From contig NZ_JNVB01000026.1 of the NCBI RefSeq assembly GCF_000770305.1, forward strand, positions 1 to 48,641: a stretch of DNA of 48,641 nt, read 5' to 3'. The first letter of the stretch is position 1; every line of letters begins with the position of its first letter. The notes beneath the pieces were generated by a model. It was not told the DNA's origin. It saw only the letters and a program-made list of their open reading frames with translations, and made no database searches. Positions 35,150 to 41,947 of this stretch are shown here, one piece after another. This DNA is from Erwinia oleae (GTDB lineage Bacteria; Pseudomonadota; Gammaproteobacteria; Enterobacterales; Enterobacteriaceae). The translations under genes were made by a program, and so were the position numbers.

Positions 35150-36154
35150 TCAGGCCACGATGTTCAGTATTTTGATACGGTGATAAAGCGTGCGGCGAGG
35201 AATGCCCAGTTCGTGAACGACGTTATCAATTTTGTGCCCGTGACGATCCAGGCACTCTTTTATCAAACTACGTTCGATACGGCGCAGGCGATCTTTTAGC
35301 AGCGTTGCTTCGCCATCCATGGGGGAAATATCACGCAGCGGCGGCAGGCGCAGCACATGGCGCTCCGCAGCGGCTTTCAGTTCGCGGATATTTCCCGGCC
35401 AGCTATGCAGCAGCAGCGCTTCATCCAGCGGCAGCGAGCGCGGCGGCACCGACTGCTTTAACCGCATTGCCGCTTCCTGCGTAAAACGGCGAAACAGCGG
35501 AATGATCAGCTCCGCGTGCGCGCGCACGGTCGGCGTTTCAATTTTTATGGTGGAGAGGCGGAAGAAGAGATCGCTGCGAAAACGGCCCTGTTCCACCAGT
35601 TCTGCCAGCGGCGTCTGTGAAGCAGCAATCACACGCAGATCCAGCCCAACAGGCTGCGTCGATCCCAGCCGCTGTATTGAACGTGTTTCCAGCACGCGTA
35701 GCAGCTTGGCCTGGAGAATAAGCGGCATGCTGTCGATTTCATCAAGGAACAGAATGCCTTTGTCCGCCGTTTCAATGTAGCCTGCACGTGAGTGACTGGC
35801 GCCGGTATAGGCACCGGCCATCACGCCGAATAATTCGCTTTCGGCGAGGTTTTCCGGAATGGCGGCGCAGTTAACCGGCACCAGCGGTCCTTTCGCGCCG
35901 GATAGCTGATAGATGCGGCGGGTGAGGGTATCTTTCCCTGTGCCGGTTTCTCCTTCCAGCAGCAGATCCACTTTTAACGGCGCCAGCGTATTTACTATTT
36001 GATGCAAATGCGCATGAATATCCGGCGCAGCGGCGTCGTTTGCCGCCGTTGGGATGCCCGCATCACAGGCGGTTAGAGAACTTTCCTGACGACGACCGGT
36101 AACATCACGGCAGGTAATCTGGCCTTTTAGCTGTTTTTCACTACCCGTAATCAT
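35150..36154 (-). CDS. hrpS: HrpS, sigma-54 enhancer-binding activator of hrpL
   Basis: 334 aa; AGGAGAG precedes ATG 36154. A short N-terminus without receiver domain is followed by the AAA+ domain: Walker A GETGTGKD (68-75), the sigma-54 contact loop as GAYTGA (114-119, Tyr in place of the usual Phe), Walker B ILFLDEID (134-141). A Fis-type helix-turn-helix ends the protein (IKECLDRHGHKIDNVVHELG). HrpS activates the RpoN promoter of hrpL. Lacking a receiver domain, it is controlled by its level (HrpY) and in Pseudomonas by HrpV/HrpG. It is encoded alone; 36 bases separate its stop from the hrp box of hrpB. Confidence 0.95.
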   Translation of the reverse strand: MITGSEKQLKGQITCRDVTGRRQESSLTACDAGIPTAANDAAAPDIHAHLHQIVNTLAPLKVDLLLEGETGTGKDTLTRRIYQLSGAKGPLVPVNCAAIPENLAESELFGVMAGAYTGASHSRAGYIETADKGILFLDEIDSMPLILQAKLLRVLETRSIQRLGSTQPVGLDLRVIAASQTPLAELVEQGRFRSDLFFRLSTIKIETPTVRAHAELIIPLFRRFTQEAAMRLKQSVPPRSLPLDEALLLHSWPGNIRELKAAAERHVLRLPPLRDISPMDGEATLLKDRLRRIERSLIKECLDRHGHKIDNVVHELGIPRRTLYHRIKILNIVA

Positions 36155-36347
36155 ATGCTCTCCTGTCTTCCCTCAGACGAATTATGAAAATTCAATGCTT
36201 GACCTGATGTGAAATAAGAGATGGAGCGGTGTCTGGTTCGGATTGCTCCGTAAAACGACACTCAATTTTCGTTTACTATTTACCACCCTCGCACAGGCCG
36301 CCTATCAGTTTCATCTGAAGTTGTTGTGGGGATCTCCTACGGGCAAG

Positions 36348-36363
36348 GTAGGGATATCCCTAC
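36348..36363. promoter_or_regulatory. Perfect 16-bp palindrome upstream of hrpS, candidate HrpY operator
   Basis: GTAGGGATATCCCTAC lies about 195 bases before the hrpS ATG. HrpY-type (NarL/FixJ) dimers bind such inverted repeats, and in Pantoea HrpY binds the hrpS promoter directly. No consensus was available for comparison, so the assignment is inference. Confidence 0.4.
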
Positions 36364-36477
36364 AAAAATTCGCTATCCTGCTGATTAAATAATGTAAATA
36401 AGTGCATTGTTTCGATTACTAATCGTAAAGAAAGTGTGATGAAGATTGCGGAAAATTTTCCTTTAGATCGCCCCGAT

Positions 36478-36505
36478 GGAACTCTCTTCCCTCTCTTACC
36501 ACCCA
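36478..36505 (+). promoter_or_regulatory. hrp box (HrpL promoter) of the harpin gene
   Basis: GGAACT-N15-CCACCCA, 85 bases before the harpin ATG. Confidence 0.9.
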
Positions 36506-36590
36506 TTAACCGAGAAGAAAGCTGCGACAAAACGCTCCCATCACGGCGAATTGCTCGCAGAAATATGCATTTCAATCAACGGAGGTCTCT

Positions 36591-37433
36591 ATGGGTGGTA
36601 TGAAAATTGGCGGCGGTAACGGCGGCATGTTCAGCGGCAAGACGGGTGGAGATATGCCGGGTCCTGATGTGTCTGGTAAAGGCAGACAGGATATCGGCCC
36701 TAACGGCGCGCGCAACAATGGTTCGCAGGGCGGCGGGAGTATCGGCGGCAAGGCGCTCGACTATGGCTCTAACATGCTTTCTCAAACGACTGGCAAGAGC
36801 GACGGATTGAGTTTCGGCACGCAGCCGGGAAGTAATTTATTCTCCGCCAAATCCAGCAAGGGTAGCGAAGGCAGTCAGGGCGCTGATGGTCAGGCTGACA
36901 ACAACGTCATGAGCAATATCACACAACTGCTGAATGCCATCGTGCAACTGCTGAAGGGTCAAAGCCAGGGCGGGGAAAAAGCCGGTAACGGCGAGTCGAA
37001 CGCCCCAACCGAGGGCAGCAAGACTGAGGGCAGCAACGGAACGCAAGGCAGCGGCGATATCATGACTCAGCTGATGGAGATGATTAAGAAGATGCTGGGC
37101 CAGGAGGGTGAGGGCAGCAAGACCGGCGAGGCGACCAGCGAGCAGCAGCCCAGCAGCGAAAGTACTCAGAATGCTTCCGGCGGCGATACGCTGACCCAGT
37201 TAATGGATATGATCAAGAAATTGCTGGGCCAGTCTACGGAAGGCGGCGAGTCTACCGGTAAGTCAGGCGGTGAAGGATCCACGCCAGCGGCGGCACAGAA
37301 TACCAATGACAATCAGGAAGGTGGCGTTACTGGTAAGCTGGGCACCGCGCTGCAAATGCTGGGTCTGGGCACTCTTCTTTCTGCCCTTCAGGGCGGTGCT
37401 GGCGGCGCGCAGGGTGGAGAGAGCACCAAATAA
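36591..37433 (+). CDS. hrpN: Harpin (HrpN/HrpZ-type secreted protein)
   Basis: 280 aa, acidic, Gly/Ser/Gln-rich, no cysteine and no signal peptide: classic harpin composition. GGAGG lies 5 bases before the ATG. Four short amphipathic helices stand in the flexible chain (about 105-124, 156-171, 199-214, 248-266); the second and third are near-copies (DIMTQLMEMIKKMLGQ and DTLTQLMDMIKKLLGQ, 12 of 16 identical). Harpins leave through the Hrp pilus and act at the plant cell wall and membrane, aiding effector translocation and eliciting defence. The symbol is by position and type; similarity to E. amylovora HrpN (about 400 aa) cannot be confirmed here. Confidence 0.8.
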   Translation: MGGMKIGGGNGGMFSGKTGGDMPGPDVSGKGRQDIGPNGARNNGSQGGGSIGGKALDYGSNMLSQTTGKSDGLSFGTQPGSNLFSAKSSKGSEGSQGADGQADNNVMSNITQLLNAIVQLLKGQSQGGEKAGNGESNAPTEGSKTEGSNGTQGSGDIMTQLMEMIKKMLGQEGEGSKTGEATSEQQPSSESTQNASGGDTLTQLMDMIKKLLGQSTEGGESTGKSGGEGSTPAAAQNTNDNQEGGVTGKLGTALQMLGLGTLLSALQGGAGGAQGGESTK

Positions 37434-37458
37434 TTCTGCTGAACATACTGCAAAACAG

Positions 37459-37482
37459 AGGGGGCTTCGCGCCCCCTTTTTT
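37459..37482 (+). terminator. Rho-independent terminator after the harpin gene
   Basis: AGGGGGC, loop TTCGC, GCCCCCT then five more T. It lies 25 bases after the stop and separates the harpin gene from the convergent lytic transglycosylase gene. Confidence 0.9.
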
Positions 37483-37503
37483 AGTGCCTGCAACCTGTGA
37501 CGA

Positions 37504-38520
37504 TCAGGCTGGCAGCGCGCCTTTGCCGGTGGCAATGGTATTGGCAAAACCCATGACTTTATCAACGTAGGTTGAATCACCCGTGCCGGTTTTTGAAATA
37601 TCGCTGAGGTCGGCGAGATTGACGTTATTTGGCCCTGAGTTATAAGCACGCAGCGCCGCGCCCATGTTGCCGTCAAAGGCGTTGAGTTGTTCTTTCATGT
37701 AAAGAGCACCTGCCATGACGTTGTCGCGAGGATTGTTCGGACTGGCGTTAGCGCCAAGCAGATCGGGATTTTTGCTTTGTAAATCGGCAAACGTATTGCT
37801 GTTCACCTGCATCAGTCCCGCATCCTGCAAGCCGTTGCCGCCGTTCACCGTGCTGGCGCCCAGATTACCGCGTGACTCCTGCCAGATTTGCGCGGCCAGC
37901 AAGTTAGCAGGCACGCCGGTTGATTGTGCAGCGTGTTGAATATCAGTTTCATAAGGTTTCAGAGACTCGGGCAGATGTAAATCGCTGCCGCTGCTGGTAG
38001 ATATTGCCGGTGAATTTGCCGTGGTTTCGGCGGTGGCAGGCGGTGTGACGCTTTGTGTGTCCTCAGCGGAGAGCACCGGCATGTCTGGCGCGCTGTCCGG
38101 CGGTGAAGCCGTTGCTGGCGTATCGCCGGCGTCTGCCTCCGAATTGCCCGCTGGCGTTTGCGTGCTGCCTGCACCGCCCGCCTGCGCGTTACTGTCCGTA
38201 TTTCCGCTCTGCTGGCCCTGCATAATTTGTTGTAGCAGCGGCATCAGCGCCTTCATGATTTCAGCGACCAGCTGCGCTATCCCCTGAGAAAGTTCGCTAT
38301 TTTGTCCCTTATCCAAACCATCCGTCTCCGGGTTCAGAAGGCTTGCCATCGAGGTTCCTTTGCTACCGGACTGGCTAAAATCAATGAGATTACTACCTTT
38401 TGCGGCTGGCTGCTCCGCAGCGCTTTTCGGGCCTGACAAGAACGATTTTTCGTCCAGTAAACTGAAGTCCAGCCCTGATGAGGCAGAATTAATGAATGAA
38501 TTGGAAACAGGTGTATTCAT
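37504..38520 (-). CDS. HopP1-like secreted harpin with lytic transglycosylase domain
   Basis: 338 aa, no signal peptide and no cysteine. The N-terminal half is disordered, Ser/Ala/Gln-rich, with one harpin-like amphipathic helix (about 77-104, IAQLVAEIMKALMPLLQQIM). The C-terminal domain (about 185-330) is a soluble lytic transglycosylase of the SLT/goose-lysozyme-like type: catalytic Glu215 in IWQESRGN, GLMQVN (235-240) and AYNSGP (292-297). Such proteins (HopP1, HopAJ in P. syringae) are secreted by the Hrp system and open peptidoglycan or help translocation. An hrp box 57 bases upstream makes it part of the HrpL regulon. Confidence 0.85.
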   Translation of the reverse strand: MNTPVSNSFINSASSGLDFSLLDEKSFLSGPKSAAEQPAAKGSNLIDFSQSGSKGTSMASLLNPETDGLDKGQNSELSQGIAQLVAEIMKALMPLLQQIMQGQQSGNTDSNAQAGGAGSTQTPAGNSEADAGDTPATASPPDSAPDMPVLSAEDTQSVTPPATAETTANSPAISTSSGSDLHLPESLKPYETDIQHAAQSTGVPANLLAAQIWQESRGNLGASTVNGGNGLQDAGLMQVNSNTFADLQSKNPDLLGANASPNNPRDNVMAGALYMKEQLNAFDGNMGAALRAYNSGPNNVNLADLSDISKTGTGDSTYVDKVMGFANTIATGKGALPA

Positions 38521-38577
38521 GTTTTTTTCCTGTAAACAAGAGGCAAACGAGGGCGAAAAAAGAGCATTCGCTGAAAA

Positions 38578-38605
38578 TGAGTGGCTGCTTTATCAGCCGG
38601 GTTCC
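38578..38605 (-). promoter_or_regulatory. hrp box (HrpL promoter) of the HopP1-like gene
   Basis: On the minus strand GGAACC-N15-CCACTCA, 57 bases before the ATG at 38520. Confidence 0.9.
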
Positions 38606-38803
38606 CGCAGTAGAACGCAAACAGGATTTTTGACACAGGAAAAGGGGAACCCTTGAGGGAAGATGCGTGCAGGCAGGCATAGCCAGCGCGACTCAACATC
38701 AAGGCAATACGCTATTTAAAAGGTTTATTTACCAGAGGGGAAAGGTTTCACCTGTATGGCGATTGCCTGAGGATAAGGGCCTCGTGAAGAGGCCCATGGA
38801 CTG

Positions 38804-39055
38804 TCAATGCTGATGCGTTACATCAAAGCCGGCGTCAACCATCCGCTCCCGAAAGGCGTTGGCGATGGCCCGATTACCACCGGTAACCGGGTAAACAACA
38901 TTGTTGATGACATCGTCAAGGTCATGCTCATCAAACTCCTGCCGGGTAAGCTGCGCGCCGCCCTCATCGTTAATAGCGATTGAACCCTGAATATGATTGC
39001 CAGCATGCTCAGCTTTCAGGCTGTATCGGCCCATGCTGCTGTCTATCGTGCTCAT
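38804..39055 (-). CDS. Small protein of unknown function
   Basis: 83 aa, with AGGAGACTTT before ATG 39055. It is acidic and His-containing (EHAGNHIQGS, FDEHDLDDVINNVV, ending VTHQH), with no signal peptide, membrane segment or cysteine. I do not recognise the family. It is the first gene outside the Hrp island on this side and has no hrp box, so it is probably not part of the regulon. The excellent ribosome binding site and normal codon use support a real gene. Confidence 0.65.
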   Translation of the reverse strand: MSTIDSSMGRYSLKAEHAGNHIQGSIAINDEGGAQLTRQEFDEHDLDDVINNVVYPVTGGNRAIANAFRERMVDAGFDVTHQH

Positions 39056-39070
39056 AAAGTCTCCTGTCAT

Positions 39071-39376
39071 TAATCAATCGTATCAGTGACGTTAAAGCAA
39101 ATTATCCACATTCATTTTAGCCAGGGAAAAAGGCGCTAACTAAGAATTTTCTGCAAAAAAAGATAAATCGTGATCGCAATCCCGAAAAAATATTATTTTA
39201 AATTATTATTATTTTTCAGGTACTTGCAATAATTTCTTTCTGTCAGGAGACGATAACTAGCTGGCGCGAATACAAAAATCCTGTCGTACAAGGCGAGTTA
39301 ACAGCGAAGCCGCGAATCGTCTTCTATACTCAAATAACGACACCGTTTGTTCACTAAATGTATTGAGGAAAATGGA
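39071..39376. other. AT-rich intergenic region upstream of yohP
   Basis: About 300 bases with long A/T runs and no gene seen. Promoters for the 83-aa gene (-) and yohP (+) must lie here; none is clear enough to call. Confidence 0.35.
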
Positions 39377-39460
39377 ATGAAAATTATTCTTTGGATTATT
39401 GCGATTATTTTTATTGTCGGGCTGCTGACACTGACTGGCGTATTTAAGGTACTGTTCTGA
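39377..39460 (+). CDS. yohP: YohP-like 27-aa membrane protein
   Basis: 27 codons starting MKIILWIIAIIF and ending GVFKVLF, a single transmembrane helix, with GAGGAAAATGG before the ATG. It matches E. coli YohP in length, in MKIILW at the start and in TGVFK near the end. YohP is a stress-induced inner-membrane protein inserted after translation through its mRNA-membrane association; its function is unknown. Encoded alone. Confidence 0.85.
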   Translation: MKIILWIIAIIFIVGLLTLTGVFKVLF

Positions 39461-39486
39461 TCAATCGTGAGGTGGCGGATTTCCCG

Positions 39487-39729
39487 TCACCTTTCACTTT
39501 TTGCGTGCTTTTCATCTCTTCCCATCTGACTATTTATCTCCCGACCTGGACGCCCCCGCGTGGTTTTTCCTGCTGAATCATCTCCCTCATCGTTGTTAAA
39601 CGACATATCCATTAACGTTAGTGGCTTATTACAATTAAAACAAACGGCACCATGATGCGTACCATGTCGTTTTGCGCAAGGTGTAAAAATGAAGCCCCTA
39701 CATCCGCACTTACTGCATTTCAGTACCAC
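39487..39729 (-). CDS. Small zinc-ribbon protein of unknown function
   Basis: 80 aa with a GTG start seven bases after AGGAG. Four conserved-looking Cys pairs (CSKCGCRG, later CFNCNKP) plus an HGTHH segment suggest a zinc-binding ribbon in the first 40 residues; the remainder is charged and disordered (GKTTRGRPGRE). No family was recognised. A perfect FNR-type site lies about 115 bases upstream of the start. Confidence 0.65.
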   Translation of the reverse strand: MVLKCSKCGCRGFIFTPCAKRHGTHHGAVCFNCNKPLTLMDMSFNNDEGDDSAGKTTRGRPGREINSQMGRDEKHAKSER

Positions 39730-40189
39730 GTTTGCTGCTCCTGCACGTTATGAGATTTATCGTAACGGCAGTTATACTATCAGATAATTCTTTAAAATCG
39801 ATAAGCTACGTTAATTAGTATTGGCTCTAAACTATCAGGGCAATTGATCTGGATCAAGGCAAGCAACGTAGGCATATATTTTAAAAGGCTTTTTTTTAAG
39901 CATTAAAAAGAAGTGAATATTTGCACAAGAGGCTGTATCAATGATGATTATAAATCAATGAGTTATGTAGAGAACCAGCAATAGCACTGATTATCAGCGT
40001 ATCAGGCTCTGCCTTTCTCGCCTGATGAGTATCCTCTTCTTCGTTATGCGGCGTGGATCGTGGGGCAAGAATAAAAAAAAGCGATATTTATCACTTTTTC
40101 ATCATCGGTTACTGGACAAAAGCCTCGGCAATTGCTGTACTAACTCCCGACACAGTTTAGTGTCCATTTTTCATGTAAAGGTAATATTG
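39730..40189. promoter_or_regulatory. Control region between the zinc-ribbon gene and cspE
   Basis: 460 bases without a credible gene. It holds the FNR-type box at 39844 and must include the cspE promoter and its 5' leader. A frame open upstream of cspE (from 40025) is not supported as coding because it lacks a binding site and cspE begins at the standard MSKIKG. Confidence 0.45.
39844..39857. promoter_or_regulatory. Perfect FNR-type binding site
   Basis: TTGATCTGGATCAA equals the FNR consensus TTGAT-N4-ATCAA. It is 115 bases upstream of the zinc-ribbon gene (-) and 332 bases before cspE (+); the nearer gene is the likelier target. Confidence 0.55.
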
Positions 40190-40399
40190 ATGTCCAAGAT
40201 TAAAGGTAGCGTTAAGTGGTTTAATGAGTCCAAAGGATTCGGTTTCATTACTCCTGAAGATGGTAGCAAAGACGTGTTCGTACACTTCTCTGCCATCCAG
40301 AGCAACGGTTTCAAAACTCTGGCTGAAGGTCAGCGCGTAGAGTTCGAAATCACAAACGGCGCCAAAGGCCCATCTGCTGCTAACGTTGCCGCTATTTAA
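40190..40399 (+). CDS. cspE: Cold-shock-family RNA chaperone CspE
   Basis: 69 aa, starting [23 protein letters not shown]1 (KGFGFI) and RNP2 (VFVHF) motifs are intact. The sequence is nearly identical to E. coli CspE, a constitutive single-strand nucleic-acid-binding antiterminator. The position near crcB/ybeM/tatE in E. coli agrees with this assignment, though crcB and pagP are missing here. Confidence 0.95.
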   Translation: MSKIKGSVKWFNESKGFGFITPEDGSKDVFVHFSAIQSNGFKTLAEGQRVEFEITNGAKGPSAANVAAI

Positions 40400-40420
40400 G
40401 TTATCAGACAGAATTCTAAA

Positions 40421-40447
40421 AACCCGCCGCTGGCGGGTTTTTTTTCG
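40421..40447 (+). terminator. Rho-independent terminator after cspE
   Basis: AACCCGCC, loop GCT, GGCGGGTT with eight T in total. It lies 21 bases after cspE and faces the convergent MocR gene. Confidence 0.9.
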
Positions 40448-40454
40448 TTCGTAT

Positions 40455-41822
40455 TCAGTCGCCGGCAGCGTGATCGGTCCACTCATTTATCTCTCTGCCG
40501 CTTGCCAGCACCAGCGCATCTGCAATGGCATTAATCTGTTCCGGCTGCATCATGGCCGTACTGACGCGTATAAACTGAATGCCGCCGCTGCGACAGCGTT
40601 CGCCCGGCAGCACGGCGATGCCGCGCGCGGCCAGGGTGATCATCGCAAACTGTTCCGACTCTACAGGAATAAAAATACTCAGTCCGTCACGCTCCGGCAG
40701 CGTCAGGCCGCGTTGCGCAAGCGCTGTCAGGAGCGCTTTTCTGCGCGTGGCATAGATGGCTTTGGCGTGCTCAATCTGCTGTTGCGTTGCAGGATCGTTT
40801 AACATCCATGCCACGGCATGCTGCAAAATGCGGCTGGTCCAGCTTGCGCCGAAGTTGCGCCATGACTGAATGCGTTTCACCAGCGCCATCGGCCCGGAGA
40901 GCACGCCCAGGCGTAAATCCGGGCCATACGCTTTAGAAAATGAATGAACGTGCAGCGTACGATCGGGAAAATAGCTGCCCAGGCTGTAGATCGCCTGCGC
41001 GGCCAGATCGCCAATGCCGTTATCTTCAATAATCAGCGTGCGGCTCTCTTTTAATACCTCTGCAAGCTGCTGGCTGCGGGTTTTGCTTACTGTCTTACCG
41101 GTTGCTGAATGCGTACCCGGCTGATAAATCATTGCCGTCGCCCCTTTTTTTAATAATATCGCCAGCGCGCCGGGCAGGGGGCCTTCCTCATCGCAGGCCA
41201 GCGGCATCATTTCCGCACCTACGTTATCCAGCATATCCAGCAGCCGGGTGGCGGTGGGATCTTCGATAATCACGCGATCGCCGGGCGTTATCAGCGTCTG
41301 GACAATGCAGTTCATGGCGTCAAAGCCGCCATCCGTCGCCAGCCAGGCTTCGGCCGCGCAGGGCCAGCGCGGCCTGATGGCTGCCAGCAGGCCCGGTGCA
41401 ATCGCATCGCGCTGATAGCTGTTAAGCTGCGCGCACTGAACGCCTTGCAGCATCGCTTCACGCAGGTCGGGAAGCAGGGCAGGATCGGGTGACGCCATCG
41501 CCAGATCGGCGCGAATAGCGCTGCCGTAGTTACCGATTTTTTCGAAACGCACCGGACGCGGCGTGACGTTATCGCCACACACCCACACGCCGCTGCGCCC
41601 TTTACCGGCAATGACTTTCTGCCGCTTAAGCTGGCCCCATGCCGCCGAAACCGTGGCCGGACTCACACCCAACCGCTCGGCCAGATCCCGCACTGCCGGG
41701 AGATGTGCGCCAACCGGGATTTCACCTTCACGAATTAATACGCCGGTGGCCGCCGCAATCCCTTTCACAGAGGTGTCCGTAATTCGCGCAGCAAGCCAGT
41801 TTACGTCAAGAGGCAAAGTCAT
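40455..41822 (-). CDS. MocR-type (GntR/aminotransferase) transcription regulator
   Basis: 455 aa. A GntR-type winged helix (about 10-80; LPAVRDLAERLGVSPATVSAAW) is joined to a fold-type I aminotransferase domain. The PLP lysine is Lys297 in HSFSKAYGPDLRLG and Asp267 lies in IIEDNGIGD; the Tyr usually found near that Asp in MocR proteins (EDDYD) is absent. MocR proteins sense a PLP-linked or amine ligand. It is transcribed divergently from a five-gene operon, which it probably controls, through a 125-base region containing an inverted repeat. Confidence 0.9.
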   Translation of the reverse strand: MTLPLDVNWLAARITDTSVKGIAAATGVLIREGEIPVGAHLPAVRDLAERLGVSPATVSAAWGQLKRQKVIAGKGRSGVWVCGDNVTPRPVRFEKIGNYGSAIRADLAMASPDPALLPDLREAMLQGVQCAQLNSYQRDAIAPGLLAAIRPRWPCAAEAWLATDGGFDAMNCIVQTLITPGDRVIIEDPTATRLLDMLDNVGAEMMPLACDEEGPLPGALAILLKKGATAMIYQPGTHSATGKTVSKTRSQQLAEVLKESRTLIIEDNGIGDLAAQAIYSLGSYFPDRTLHVHSFSKAYGPDLRLGVLSGPMALVKRIQSWRNFGASWTSRILQHAVAWMLNDPATQQQIEHAKAIYATRRKALLTALAQRGLTLPERDGLSIFIPVESEQFAMITLAARGIAVLPGERCRSGGIQFIRVSTAMMQPEQINAIADALVLASGREINEWTDHAAGD

Positions 41823-41856
41823 AAGAAATCCATTTGTTCAGTAACAAAGAAAATAT

Positions 41857-41907
41857 TGTACAGATATTATTATCGATCTAGTATCAAATTTAAGCATTAT
41901 CTGTGCA
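41857..41907. promoter_or_regulatory. Inverted repeat in the MocR divergent region
   Basis: TGTACAGATA (41857-41866) and TATCTGTGCA (41898-41907) are inverted copies with one mismatch, 41 bases apart start to start, about four helical turns. It is a candidate operator for the MocR regulator. Confidence 0.45.
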
Positions 41908-41947
41908 TATTTTGTGCTTATGACATGAGCTAAAAAAAGAGGCAAAA

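Larger units (their letters stand above)
36155..36590. promoter_or_regulatory. Divergent control region between hrpS and the harpin gene
   Basis: 436 bases, AT-rich, without a credible gene. It holds the harpin hrp box (36478-36505) and the GTAGGGATATCCCTAC palindrome (36348-36363) proposed as an HrpY site. The promoter of hrpS itself was not recognised; no -24/-12 element and no hrp box face hrpS. Confidence 0.55.

Noticed and set aside
38646..38651. Isolated GGAACC on the plus strand after the HopP1-like promoter
   Set aside because: No CCAC at 15-16 bases downstream and no gene following on that strand, so not an hrp box.
40025..40189. N-terminal extension of CspE to 124 aa
   Set aside because: Cold-shock proteins are about 70 aa and the standard MSKIKG start has its own binding site.
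39851..40189. Additional small gene downstream of the FNR-type box on the plus strand
   Set aside because: Frames are interrupted after a few codons (for example the ATG near 39941) and no binding site precedes them.
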